From the NCBI GenBank assembly GCA_045807725.1, contig JBJMGV010000125.1:28909-92908 (forward strand): a stretch of DNA of 64,000 nt, read 5' to 3'. Positions 34,971 to 43,355 of the stretch are shown here, in pieces; positions within the stretch are counted from its first letter, which is position 1, and the number at the start of each line of letters is the position of its first letter. This stretch comes from DATENM01 sp045807725 (GTDB lineage: Bacteria; Acidobacteriota; Blastocatellia; UBA7656). The notes below the pieces were generated by a model. It made no database searches, was not told the DNA's origin, and saw only the letters and a program-made list of their open reading frames with translations. The translations under genes were made by a program, and so were the position numbers.

Positions 34971-35852
34971 ATGCCGCGCTATTCCCACATCGCCAATCGC
35001 TTCAGCCGCAAGCTCTGTGCGCTGGTGCTGTGTGTGTTGGCGTTGGCCGTCGTCGGGCGCGGCCAGCAGCGGCCTCTGCTTACCGAAGACGTGGATGTGG
35101 TTAAGCCCGGCATCATTCGCGTCGAGACCGGCTTCGAGTTTTTGCAGGACATCAAGTTCCCGCTCTCCGGGCTGCGCGGCGATATGACGAAATTGCTCGA
35201 CACGCGGCTGAGCTTCGGATTGTCGCCGATGGTTGAGTTTCAGATTGAATGGACGCCGCAGAGCTTCCTTTCTATCAAAGGGCGCGGCCCGACGCCGCTC
35301 GACCTTAAGCTCGGCGCGAATGCCGGCGACACTAACGATGTCGGCGATGTGACATTGTGGATGAAGATCAAGCTGCGCAACGAAACGCGCATCGCGCCGT
35401 CGCTCGGCTTTCGCTTCGGCGTGCAACTGCCGAATTCAAATCAGGCGCGCGGCATCGGCACGAATACGACGAATTTTTACGCGACCATCAATGCCGGCAA
35501 GAAATTCGCCGATGGTCGCTTGAATGTCTTCGGCAATCTCGGCGCAGGGATTCTGCAAGCGCCGCTGGCGAACTTCACGCAGAACGACGTGCTGATGTTT
35601 GGCCTGGCCGGCATCTACCGCTTGAGCGACCGCGTCAATCTGGTCGGCGAAGTCAACGGCCTGCATTCAACGCGCAAGCACGCGCCGCTCGGAACCGAAG
35701 ATTTCAGCCAGGCTCGCGTCGGCGCGCAGATACGCGCCCTTGGCTTGCGCTTCAACGCCGCCGGCATCTTTGGCCTGTCGGACCGCGCGCCAAAGACAGG
35801 CATCGCGCTTGGTGTGACTTACGATTGGGAAGCATTCGAGCCGATCAAGTGA
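34971..35852 (+). CDS. Probable outer-membrane beta-barrel protein
   Basis: 293 aa. Signal peptide ~1-30 (RKLCALVLCVLALAVVGRGQ). The mature protein is alternating strands with aromatic ends and glycine turns (RVETGFEFLQDIKF, RLSFGLSPMVEFQIEW, DVTLWMKIKLRNET, SLGFRFGVQLP, NVFGNLGAGI, VNLVGEVNGLH, TGIALGVTYDW), as in the MetA/phenol-degradation-type transporter barrels. It ends WEAFEPIK rather than with a terminal Phe. The TTG at 34965 is an alternative start; ATG at 34971 is preferred. The cargo is unknown. Confidence 0.75.
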   Translation: MPRYSHIANRFSRKLCALVLCVLALAVVGRGQQRPLLTEDVDVVKPGIIRVETGFEFLQDIKFPLSGLRGDMTKLLDTRLSFGLSPMVEFQIEWTPQSFLSIKGRGPTPLDLKLGANAGDTNDVGDVTLWMKIKLRNETRIAPSLGFRFGVQLPNSNQARGIGTNTTNFYATINAGKKFADGRLNVFGNLGAGILQAPLANFTQNDVLMFGLAGIYRLSDRVNLVGEVNGLHSTRKHAPLGTEDFSQARVGAQIRALGLRFNAAGIFGLSDRAPKTGIALGVTYDWEAFEPIK

Positions 35853-35986
35853 GTCGGCGCGCAACCGGCGCACGGGCTTGCTGACGGCAATAGTGGCTCA
35901 GGTTCTCGTGGTTGAATCATTCCCTTCAGGGCAAATAGGGGCACTCAGGGTTTGCCTACACGATTAAATAGATCAGGAGGTTTGTA

Positions 35987-36814
35987 ATGAGTCTCAGTTT
36001 GATTAAACGTGGCATGGTCGCCTTGTTCATTGTCGCCGGCGTGGCGATGTTCGCGTTGCGTTCGCCGGCGACCGGCGCAGCGACATTTGAAACTCTAATG
36101 CAAGAGAAGCCGCAGCCCAACGCGCAGGGCGGGCAGCCGCAGCAACTCGCCGAAGAACGGTTTAAGAATATCCAAATCTTCAAAGGCCAGCCGGCGCAGA
36201 ACGTCATGCGCGCCATGCAATTCTTCACGCGCTCGCTCGGCGTCGAGTGCTCGTTCTGTCACGTCCCGCATCAGATGGACAAAGACGACAAGGACGAGAA
36301 GAAGTTCGCGCGCCAGATGTACCAGATCGCGCAATATGCCAACAAGCAGATCGGCGAGTCGCGCGTCTCGTGCTACACCTGCCATCGCGGCCACGAGAAG
36401 CCGGACGTGCCCGCCGAGTTCGGCCACGAGCAGGTCGGCGAGATGTTCAAGAAGGCCGCCGCCGAAAACAGCAAGCCGGCGGAAACCGTCTACAAGAACA
36501 TTCAAATCTTCAAAGGCCAGCCCGCCGGCATCGTGATGCCCGCGATGCGGCTGATTGCGAAAGAGCTTGGCGTCCGCTGTGACTTCTGCCACGTGATGGG
36601 CGCGTTCGACAAGGACGACAACCCGCACAAGAAGACGGCCCGTCAGATGTACGGCATGATGATGGGCATCGCCAAAGAGTTCACCAAGGGCGAGGTCATG
36701 ATCGGCTGTTACACCTGTCATCAAGGCCAGTCCGAGCCGCCGATGATGCCGCCGCAGGCTACCTCCGCCCAGCCCGGAGAGAAGAAGGCTGACGAGAAGA
36801 AGCCGAATCAGTAA
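35987..36814 (+). CDS. Tetraheme c-type cytochrome (photosynthetic reaction-centre cytochrome-like)
   Basis: 275 aa, exported (KRGMVALFIVAGVAMFALRS). Four CxxCH heme sites are visible: CSFCH, CYTCH, CDFCH, CYTCH. The protein is an internal duplication: both halves start with YKNIQIFKGQPA-type sequence (FKNIQIFKGQPAQNVMRAM; YKNIQIFKGQPAGIVMPAM) and carry the same pair of hemes. This pattern fits the CytoC_RC family, which also occurs in non-phototrophs, where it probably carries periplasmic electrons. Methionine clusters could give axial ligands. AGGAGG precedes the ATG. No reaction-centre genes are nearby, so a photosynthetic role is not implied. Confidence 0.88.
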   Translation: MSLSLIKRGMVALFIVAGVAMFALRSPATGAATFETLMQEKPQPNAQGGQPQQLAEERFKNIQIFKGQPAQNVMRAMQFFTRSLGVECSFCHVPHQMDKDDKDEKKFARQMYQIAQYANKQIGESRVSCYTCHRGHEKPDVPAEFGHEQVGEMFKKAAAENSKPAETVYKNIQIFKGQPAGIVMPAMRLIAKELGVRCDFCHVMGAFDKDDNPHKKTARQMYGMMMGIAKEFTKGEVMIGCYTCHQGQSEPPMMPPQATSAQPGEKKADEKKPNQ

Positions 36815-36894
36815 GCGCGCGACTGAACAGCCCCGAAGCGGCGCGATTCAATAGTCCGGCGCATCGCGCCGGGTACAAACAGCAGCAAGCACAC

Positions 36895-37009
36895 AAGCCC
36901 TGAAAGGGCGAGATAATCAATCTTATCTCGCCCTTTCAGGGCTTGATTGTTATCGTATGCGAATACACAGGGCTTTGCCCTGTGCTATTGAATTGCGCCC
37001 TTTCAGGGC
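36895..37009. repeat. GCCCTGAAAGGGC palindrome cluster between convergent genes
   Basis: A perfect 22-bp inverted repeat (36895-36916 with 36923-36944, loop TCAATC) that contains GCCCTGAAAGGGCG is followed by a CACAGGGC-TTT-GCCCTGTG hairpin (36966-36984) and another GCCCTTTCAGGGC (36997-37009). It lies between the convergent cytochrome and ferritin-like genes and could terminate both. The motif looks like a REP-type dispersed repeat. Confidence 0.75.
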
Positions 37010-37015
37010 TTTCTT

Positions 37016-37678
37016 TTACATTGACGCCTCCCTGCCGTCGCTGGTCGCCCGACCGGCGGCAATCTGCATCATCAACATCTGCTTCAGAGTTTTTTGCGCC
37101 CACTGCACGTGCTGGTCTTCTTGATCTTCGACCTGCGCGACAGCCTGCGTGAGCGCCTGCTGCGCCGGTGAATCATCCATCTGCGTCGCCAGCGACTTCA
37201 GCAGCTCCCAATTGGCGTGGCACTTCTGCTCGGCCAGGAAGACGGCTTCGAGCGTGGTGATCTCCAGCGTCATTATATCCACCGAACCGGCCAGCAGAAT
37301 CGGCTCCATCAGTTTGGTGTCGGTGAACTCGACCATACGCGCCTGTGGGCTGACGTACATCGGGTCACCTCCGAGTTGCGTGGTCAACTCGGCGAGGATG
37401 CGGACGTGCTCGGCGGTCTGCGCGCCGAACTCTTCATAACGGGCGCGGCAGTCTTCCAACTGCGTCAAACCGGCGGCGGTGCGATAAAGATGCAAGCCGC
37501 AGCGCTCGTGCGCCAGGAAAGCGCTCATCAGGTTCGCCAGGAAGATGCTGTTGCCTTTGACCTCGTCGGCAAAGCTCATCAGTTGCGTGCCGGTCATCTG
37601 GCAAGACGGCTCGGCCACCGTCATTCCCAGAGGCATCGTCTTCGCGCCGGTCTCTTTCGTGATAATCATCGGGTTCAT
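37016..37678 (-). CDS. Ferritin-like four-helix protein
   Basis: 220 aa. It has the four-helix ferritin-like layout with acidic/His metal-type positions: ANLMSAFLAHERCGLHLYR, TAEHVRILAELTTQLGG, LEAVFLAEQKCHANWELLK and VEDQEDQHVQWAQKTLKQM. There is no signal peptide. The longer frame (ATG at 37693) would start inside the Shine-Dalgarno AAGGAGGAG, so ATG at 37678 is chosen. The gene starts 11 bases after the stop of another ferritin-like gene; they are clearly one operon. Metal and function are unknown; oxygen or iron stress defence is plausible. Confidence 0.75.
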   Translation of the reverse strand: MNPMIITKETGAKTMPLGMTVAEPSCQMTGTQLMSFADEVKGNSIFLANLMSAFLAHERCGLHLYRTAAGLTQLEDCRARYEEFGAQTAEHVRILAELTTQLGGDPMYVSPQARMVEFTDTKLMEPILLAGSVDIMTLEITTLEAVFLAEQKCHANWELLKSLATQMDDSPAQQALTQAVAQVEDQEDQHVQWAQKTLKQMLMMQIAAGRATSDGREASM

Positions 37679-37689
37679 CGTCTCCTCCT

Positions 37690-38916
37690 TCACTGCTTCT
37701 GAGTCGCGGCCTGCTGCAATTGATCGACAGGGTGCGGCCCTTCGGTCTGGTCGCGGTAATCACTGCCATTCGCGCTGACGTGTTGCTCGATCACCGCTTC
37801 GCTCGGCACCAGGCCGCCGCCGTTCACCTGTTGCTGGAAGCTGAAGTAGAGCGCATCTTCGGGCAACTGATCGAGAGGAACGAACTGCGTGCCGACCGTG
37901 CGCAGGTCGATCTGGTTGGCCAGCACATCGCGCACGTACTGCTTGTTCTCCTGAAAGCGCGTCGGCTCGGGCAAAGACGCGGGCAGTATCTCTTCGGCCT
38001 CGACGCCCTCGTAGCGGCGCATCATCTCGCAGGCCATGCGCAGGTGCTCGATCTCCTGGTTCAGGTGCAACTCCCAGAGCGCCTTGATGCGCGGGTCGGT
38101 CTCTTCGCTCATAAACGAGTAATACAAGTAACACTCGTTGAACTGGTGAAAGACCTCCTGCTTGAACCATGACTCGACCGGATCGAGCAGCGATTCGTAT
38201 TGCGTGACGTGCTGTTCTTCGACCATCGCAATCTCCTGATAAAGCGAGCGCGCGATGGGTTCGATGTAGCGGTTGCCGATGTTCATATAAAAGTTCATCG
38301 TCTGCTGCTCTCCCGCCGTGATGGTCATAGCGTGGCAGCGCGACAGCGGGTCAACGGCGTGCGTCTCGTAATGCGCGCGCAAGGTGTCGAAGGGGTGGCG
38401 GTGGTGGGCGATGGTCGGGCGACCCGGCATAATTTCGGTGAGGCTCTTGGTAATCTCGCTCGCCTTCTTGCCCTCAAGCAGGTCGTAGAGATTGGCGTAG
38501 CGGTAGAGGTGATCGAAGTCTTCGAGCAGGGCAAAATCCAGCGTCTGTTTCATGTACGGGTCCGGCTCGCTGCGCGCCAGGTAGGCCGTGAGGTCAACGG
38601 CGGTCTGCTCATAAGCGATGGTCACTTCGATGGTGGACTCGTCGCCGGGCGTCAGCCAGTTGATGGCCTTCTGCTGTTGTTGCTCGACGCGGCGCGTCAT
38701 CGCCAGCCAACGCTTGATGTCGGGGTTGTCGGTGTGGCGCGCGAACTGATGCGAAAACATAACAGATTCGACTTCTATGCCATTCATCAGGATGACACGC
38801 GTGCGCGTGTACGGGTCAACCGCGTGCTTGTCGTAAGGCTGCACGTTCAGCTCCGACCAGTTGCGCAGTTGCTTGTCAATGGGGATGCCTTGTTCGGCCA
38901 GCGGGTTGAAAGCCAT
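37690..38916 (-). CDS. Ferritin-like diiron-type protein (two modules)
   Basis: 408 aa, soluble. Two helical modules have ExxH-like pairs: EQTAVDLTAYLARSEPDPYM and LLEDFDHLYRYANLYDLL in the first, and QEIAMVEEQHVTQYESLLD and LHLNQEIEHLRMACEMMRR in the second. This suggests one or two carboxylate-bridged metal sites of the rubrerythrin/ferritin superfamily. A C-terminal ~90 residues are less ordered. AAGGAG precedes the ATG. It is translated just ahead of the smaller ferritin-like protein, so the two may form a complex. No substrate can be assigned. Confidence 0.7.
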   Translation of the reverse strand: MAFNPLAEQGIPIDKQLRNWSELNVQPYDKHAVDPYTRTRVILMNGIEVESVMFSHQFARHTDNPDIKRWLAMTRRVEQQQQKAINWLTPGDESTIEVTIAYEQTAVDLTAYLARSEPDPYMKQTLDFALLEDFDHLYRYANLYDLLEGKKASEITKSLTEIMPGRPTIAHHRHPFDTLRAHYETHAVDPLSRCHAMTITAGEQQTMNFYMNIGNRYIEPIARSLYQEIAMVEEQHVTQYESLLDPVESWFKQEVFHQFNECYLYYSFMSEETDPRIKALWELHLNQEIEHLRMACEMMRRYEGVEAEEILPASLPEPTRFQENKQYVRDVLANQIDLRTVGTQFVPLDQLPEDALYFSFQQQVNGGGLVPSEAVIEQHVSANGSDYRDQTEGPHPVDQLQQAATQKQ

Positions 38917-39223
38917 TGCACGCTCCTTTCGATATCGTCTGCTTTGAGATAGAGATCAGGCGTTCAACAGGCACAGGCTATTCCACTCTCGGCGCTTGCG
39001 CGCGAAAAATTGCCGGCAACGGAATTAATTTTGTTGATCGCTTCTACGGCGTCGTAAGCGCGGGCGAGCGGTGGCCAGGCGGGAATAAAAAAAGTGCGGC
39101 GCGTCTTCTTCTTCGATGTGAGAAGTTGGCCGGCGCGCGGTCGGCATCAATTGTGAGACAGCCGACAGCCATTCTTGAGAGGCGATTAGCGCGCGGGGTT
39201 GATGGGAAGTCAGTGAACCGCCA
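38917..39223. other. Intergenic region, nothing but a hairpin
   Basis: 307 bases upstream of the ferritin-like operon and downstream of the Ycf45-like gene. The only structure is a GTTGATGG/CCATCAAC hairpin (~39198-39229) at the Ycf45-like stop. A frame on the plus strand (38916-39236) has no recognisable features and I reject it. Confidence 0.5.
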
Positions 39224-40843
39224 TCAACGCGGATAGATCACGATGCGCCGCATAGGCTCCGTGCCTTTGCTTTCCGATTGCAGGCCGCTGCGCTCGATGT
39301 AGAGGTGCTGCAAGCGGCGTACGTGCTTGGGCTGCGGCGCAAGCTCTACGGGTCGGCGCTGCTCCATCGCTTCCAGCACGGCGTCTTCGACTTCCTGCAT
39401 CGCCGCGTCTTCGTCACCGGCGGGGCGGGCCGCGCCATAAATCTCGCTTAAGAAATTCTCCATCTGCGTCAGCGTGTTGTTGCGCAGTATGTGAACCTCG
39501 ACATTGCGCCCGCGCGCCTCGCGCAGCTTCTGCGATTGGCGCTTGGCGTGCGACTTCAAGGTCAGCACGATGTCGGCCTCGGCGACATCGTTAGTGACGA
39601 TGGCCGGCACGCTCAATTCAGCGATGGCGCGTTCCAATCGCTCGCGGCTGATGGCGTAAGGGTAGATGCGCAGCCGCTTCTTCGTTCTGTCGCCGGTCGT
39701 CGCGGGCGCGTCATCTTCGGTTGCTTCGCGTTGCCGCCTACGATGCGGAGCGCCGTTGCGCGCCGCGCCGTTGCCGCGTGCGCCGTCGCCGCGTGCGCCG
39801 TCGCCGCGCGTCGTGCTGCGTTCCGGCTCGGTGATGGTGAATTCGCCGCCGTCCTGTCGCTCGCGCAGCTCTGTGCGCGGCAGGTAGCCCCTGAGCATCG
39901 CGTCTACGGCTTCGGCCACATCACGATGAATCACCAGCCGGTCTTTGTGTTGAATCTCTATGAGGATGTCGAAGGTCGGCGGCGCTTTGCGCTCAAGCAC
40001 GGTCTTCTGTGTGCCGCGCCGCCGCGCTTCTTCATCCGATAACGTCACCGGCTGAATGCCGCCTACTAAATCCGAGAGCGTCGGATTGATCATCAGGTTT
40101 TCGAGCGTATTGCCGTGCACCGTAGCGATCAACTGCACGCCGCGCTCGGCGATGGTGCGCGCGGCGAGTGCTTCCTGCGCCGTGCCGATCTCGTCAATGA
40201 CGATGACTTCGGGCATATGATTCTCGACCGCTTCGATCATCACTTGATGCTGATGCTCAGGGTCGGGAACCTGCATACGGCGGGCGCGGCCTATCCCCGG
40301 ATGCGGCACGTCGCCGTCGCCGGCGATCTCGTTGGAGGTGTCAACAACGATGACGCGCTTGGCCAGGTCGTCTGCGAGCACGCGCGCCGCTTCGCGCAGC
40401 AGCGTCGTCTTGCCGACGCCGGGTTTGCCCATCAGCAGAATGCTTTTGCCCGACTCGACCATGTCACGAATGATATCGACCGTGCCGTAGATGGCGCGGC
40501 CCACGCGACAGGTAAGGCCGACGATCTCGCCGATGCGGTTACGAATCGCCGAGATGCGATGCAGCGTGCGCTCGATGCCTGCACGGTTGTCGCGGGTGAA
40601 GTGGCCGACGCGGCTATCGACATACTTCAAGTCTTCGGGCGTGACGACGCCGTCGTTGAGGTAGAGGGCTTCGCCGGGATAGCGCGCTTCGGGCTGGCGA
40701 CCGAGGTCGAGCACGACTTCGATGAGCGACTCGTTGCGTCCCTGCCGGTTGAGCGCCTCGCGGATGTGCGGCGGCAAGACCATCAGCAGCAAATCGAGGT
40801 TGTCTGTGGATACATGCTCTTTGGGATTGGTAATTGATGCCAC
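39224..40843 (-). CDS. AAA ATPase with R3H domain (Ycf45/SpoIIIAA-like)
   Basis: 539 aa from GTG at 40843, which has GAGGAG six bases upstream; the frame further upstream has no such site. The N-terminal half is a RecA/AAA-type ATPase: GKPGVGKTTLLREAARVL (Walker A), VIVVDTSNEIAGDGDVPHPG, VIVIDEIGTAQEA (Walker B). A Gly/Arg/Asp-rich linker (GDGARGDGARGNG) leads to a second domain. The C terminus is an R3H nucleic-acid-binding motif (RRLQHLYIE, then SESKGTEPMRRIVIYP). This is the Ycf45 architecture of cyanobacteria and plastids. Its function is poorly known; single-stranded nucleic acid binding is inferred. Confidence 0.88.
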   Translation of the reverse strand: MASITNPKEHVSTDNLDLLLMVLPPHIREALNRQGRNESLIEVVLDLGRQPEARYPGEALYLNDGVVTPEDLKYVDSRVGHFTRDNRAGIERTLHRISAIRNRIGEIVGLTCRVGRAIYGTVDIIRDMVESGKSILLMGKPGVGKTTLLREAARVLADDLAKRVIVVDTSNEIAGDGDVPHPGIGRARRMQVPDPEHQHQVMIEAVENHMPEVIVIDEIGTAQEALAARTIAERGVQLIATVHGNTLENLMINPTLSDLVGGIQPVTLSDEEARRRGTQKTVLERKAPPTFDILIEIQHKDRLVIHRDVAEAVDAMLRGYLPRTELRERQDGGEFTITEPERSTTRGDGARGDGARGNGAARNGAPHRRRQREATEDDAPATTGDRTKKRLRIYPYAISRERLERAIAELSVPAIVTNDVAEADIVLTLKSHAKRQSQKLREARGRNVEVHILRNNTLTQMENFLSEIYGAARPAGDEDAAMQEVEDAVLEAMEQRRPVELAPQPKHVRRLQHLYIERSGLQSESKGTEPMRRIVIYPR

Positions 40844-40971
40844 TGTCCGCTCCTCGTAGGAAGATTGAACGAGCCGGCTTGCTCCGTGTGCGCCCTGCGA
40901 TGAGTGTACAACGAAAGCACGCCGCTTGTCAGTCAACGTGCATCTCATTGCAATGCGCGAAAGGTTCCTGG

Positions 40972-41409
40972 TTAGGATTCCCTATTACTCGGCGGGTGTT
41001 CGCCAATATCATAAAGGATGCGGCGTAGGTTCACGAGTCCGGCACGGTTGAGTTGCAGCGCGGCAATAGTGGCGCGGCCTATGGGCGTCAATCCGATCAT
41101 TAACGTGAAATCATCATTCCACTCAAAATGATCCTCCCAACGATGCTGGCGCGGATGAAATAACGAAACAACTTGGCTCGTGACAGGATCAACTGCATTG
41201 GTCCGTTTCGCTTTGTGCTGGTTGCAGCCGAGGCAGGAGAGTGCAAGATTCCCTGGTTCGGTTTCGCCTTGCTGCTCGCGCGGCTTGATGTGATCAATGC
41301 TGAATGAGTCCGCACTATATTTTGCCTGGCCGCAGCAGTACTCGCAGCAGTCGCCGGCGCGACCTCTAACCAGACGACGCAGCTCAGCAGGAATGTTCTT
41401 CTTAGTCAT
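40972..41409 (-). CDS. HNH endonuclease-like protein
   Basis: 145 aa. The N-terminal AELRRLVRGRAGDCCEYC is followed by SIDHIKPREQQGETEPGNL and LALSCLGCNQHKAKRT, giving a zinc-binding CxxC ... CxxC set and the HNH core (DH ... N ... H). The C-terminal ~60 residues include FHPRQHRWEDHFEWN, common in this subfamily. A small partner gene lies 62 bases upstream. The GTG at 41412 is an alternative start. Confidence 0.88.
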   Translation of the reverse strand: MTKKNIPAELRRLVRGRAGDCCEYCCGQAKYSADSFSIDHIKPREQQGETEPGNLALSCLGCNQHKAKRTNAVDPVTSQVVSLFHPRQHRWEDHFEWNDDFTLMIGLTPIGRATIAALQLNRAGLVNLRRILYDIGEHPPSNRES

Positions 41410-41471
41410 CACTCAGACGATAACATTCAGCTCAAAATGTCGGTGGCGTAACCTGGGAAGAGCGTATTCTT

Positions 41472-41867
41472 TTAGATGTTTTCGGGGAAGTGGATGCCGA
41501 GTTGATTCATCAGGACAGGCAGGCGAGTGCCGCGCAGCTTGGCCAGTTCGCCGAGTGCTCCCATGCGTTCGGCGTGTAGCTCTTCCGCCTTGTCAACGAG
41601 GCGGGTCAATTCATCATCTTCTGCCTCGGTGATCGAATCATCTTCGTGCTTAGCTCTCAATGTGGCGATGCGATCTCGCAATTCGGGCGGCAATCCCTGA
41701 TTGATACGAAGCAGAAGAGCCGACTCTGTTGCGGATGGGCTCGGTGCTTTTCGGTCAGCTTGTAAGGCTAGGACGTGCTCAAAGACCTGCTCCAACTCTG
41801 GCAGGCTCAAGTGAGAAATGGCCGAGATGATTTGCTCTGCCGAAAGCTCGTCTGATGAGGTTGCCAT
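41472..41867 (-). CDS. Small helical partner of the HNH endonuclease
   Basis: 131 aa, soluble, almost all helix. The segment INQGLPPELRDRIATLRAKH, then SITEAEDDELTRLVDKAEEL and LAKLRGTRLPVLMNQLGI, matches a small family often found next to HNH nucleases of the same type in cyanobacteria. GGAGA precedes the ATG. The pairing and size are reminiscent of toxin-antitoxin modules, but no activity is known to me; this is inference. Confidence 0.7.
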   Translation of the reverse strand: MATSSDELSAEQIISAISHLSLPELEQVFEHVLALQADRKAPSPSATESALLLRINQGLPPELRDRIATLRAKHEDDSITEAEDDELTRLVDKAEELHAERMGALGELAKLRGTRLPVLMNQLGIHFPENI

Positions 41868-42141
41868 AATTCAGTCTCCAAGTGATCTCTGCGCCTTCAT
41901 CATCTTACCCTCAAGCGAGAGCCGGCGACAAGAATGTTCGTCGTCGCTTTGCGGCATCATTCTGAACGGAATAGCAGTTGCCTTTTGCAGACTCGCTTCT
42001 ACTCAGATGGCTTGAGCGCCCCCGCGATAAAGAACTTGTTTTGTACCCCCTACGGCTCCCAAGCGTGAGATTTGAACTCATTGCGTCCATCCCTTAAGTA
42101 ACGCGAAGTGGCAGTCGCCGGCTGCCATAATTTGTAACGTT
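41868..42141. other. Intergenic region between HNH module and pilin operon
   Basis: 274 bases between divergent genes. I see no clear promoter or repeat. A tRNA T-arm-like sequence (GAGTTCAAATCTC on the minus strand, 42067-42079) occurs without the rest of a tRNA. Confidence 0.4.
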
Positions 42142-42651
42142 ATGTTGCGACTCAAGCCAACTCACCCTGTCATCACGCGCCGTGCTGCGCGCGGCTTTTC
42201 ACTGATCGAAGTCGCGGTCATCCTGATGGTCATCGGCATCGCGGCGGCCTTCGTCGTGCCGCAAGCGTTATCGTGGATGCGGCTCTATCGGCTCGGCGTC
42301 GGCTCGCGCGATGTTGCCACCGCCTTGCAGAGAGCGCGTTACCTGGCGACCTCGAACAACACCCGCGCCGCTCTGACCATCCCGGCAGCGCAGCGCGTTC
42401 GCATCGAGCAGTACGCGCAAATGGCGGGCGCGGAAGCGCAGGTCTTGACTTCGATTGAAATGCCCAACGGCATCACGATTGATGAGCAGGCTCCTCGACA
42501 GGTCGCTTTCGATGGGCGCGGCGTCGTCACGCCGATGCCGAGCGAGAACCTCACCATTCGCGTCAACAGCGCGGATGGTTATTATCAAGTCGTCGTCGTG
42601 TCGCCGACCGGACAGGTGACGCTCGCCGACGCTCAACGTGATAAAACGTAA
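42142..42651 (+). CDS. GspH/FimT-type pseudopilin
   Basis: 169 aa. Type III signal with prepilin peptidase site G18|F19 (ARGFSLIEVAVILMVIG) and the conserved Glu at +5, then a short globular domain with beta strands (QVAFDGRGVVTPMPSEN), as in GspH/FimT minor pseudopilins. It is first of four co-directional pilin-like genes, so it probably belongs to a type IV pilus or type II secretion priming complex. No strong Shine-Dalgarno. Confidence 0.85.
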   Translation: MLRLKPTHPVITRRAARGFSLIEVAVILMVIGIAAAFVVPQALSWMRLYRLGVGSRDVATALQRARYLATSNNTRAALTIPAAQRVRIEQYAQMAGAEAQVLTSIEMPNGITIDEQAPRQVAFDGRGVVTPMPSENLTIRVNSADGYYQVVVVSPTGQVTLADAQRDKT

Positions 42652-42705
42652 CGGCGATTACAAAGACGCTTCGGCGCTCAGTCGATCTGGCTGACGAGAG
42701 ATGAT

Positions 42706-43344
42706 ATGAATCAACCGACAACTCATCACCTACACACCGCGCGGCGGGCCGCCGCGACAGAAGCCGGCTTCACGCTGATCGAAGCGATGATCGCTATGTT
42801 CGTCACCGTCGTCGGACTGGTCAGCATCGCCGGGATGTTCACGATGGCGATGAAGACCAACGCCAGCTCGCGCAATATGACGACCGCGACGACCTTCGCG
42901 CAGGACAAGCTCGAACAACTCGGCGCGCTGACCTTCGAGCGGCTGGTCGATCCGGCGAAGATGCAGAGCAATCCCAACAGCCACGGCGCGGACGACGCTT
43001 ACGCGGTCGGCTCGCTCGATCAAGACGTGTCGAGCGACGGCGTCGCTTACTATGACAAGATCATTCTCGCGGGCCGCGACGACATCGAGCCGGAAGGCAC
43101 CATCACCATTGTTCGCGCAGACGGCACGGCAGAGACGCGCCGGCCCGACGGCACGATCACGCAGAGCAATCCCTTTCCGGCGGACCGCGTTACCTATTTG
43201 CGCCGCTGGGTGATTATGTCGAGCAGCGAAGAGAACGCCGCTGACCGCCGGCTGACGCTGGCCGTGCGCGTCAAGAGCGAGAATGCGCCGGTCGGCAAGA
43301 CGCCCGAACTGGTAGACCTCTACACGGTGATGACCCACCAATGA
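42706..43344 (+). CDS. PilV-type minor pseudopilin
   Basis: 212 aa. Prepilin site G21|F22 in TEAGFTLIEAMIAMFVTVVG with Glu at +5. The N-terminal helix is followed by a globular domain with DKIILAGRDDIEPEGT and a C-terminal strand LTLAVRVKSENAPVG. It sits 54 bases after the GspH-like gene; its TGA overlaps the start region of the PilW-like gene. Assembly factor of the pilus tip is the likely role. Confidence 0.82.
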   Translation: MNQPTTHHLHTARRAAATEAGFTLIEAMIAMFVTVVGLVSIAGMFTMAMKTNASSRNMTTATTFAQDKLEQLGALTFERLVDPAKMQSNPNSHGADDAYAVGSLDQDVSSDGVAYYDKIILAGRDDIEPEGTITIVRADGTAETRRPDGTITQSNPFPADRVTYLRRWVIMSSSEENAADRRLTLAVRVKSENAPVGKTPELVDLYTVMTHQ

Positions 43345-43355
43345 GGAGAGCCGCT

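Noticed and set aside
38916..39236. 106-codon frame in the gap before the ferritin-like operon
   Set aside because: It overlaps the ferritin-like start and the Ycf45-like stop, has no good ribosome site and no recognisable sequence.
42067..42079. tRNA gene on the minus strand (T-arm-like GAGTTCAAATCTC)
   Set aside because: No matching acceptor, D or anticodon stems can be built from the flanking bases; at most a chance match or a decayed tRNA end.
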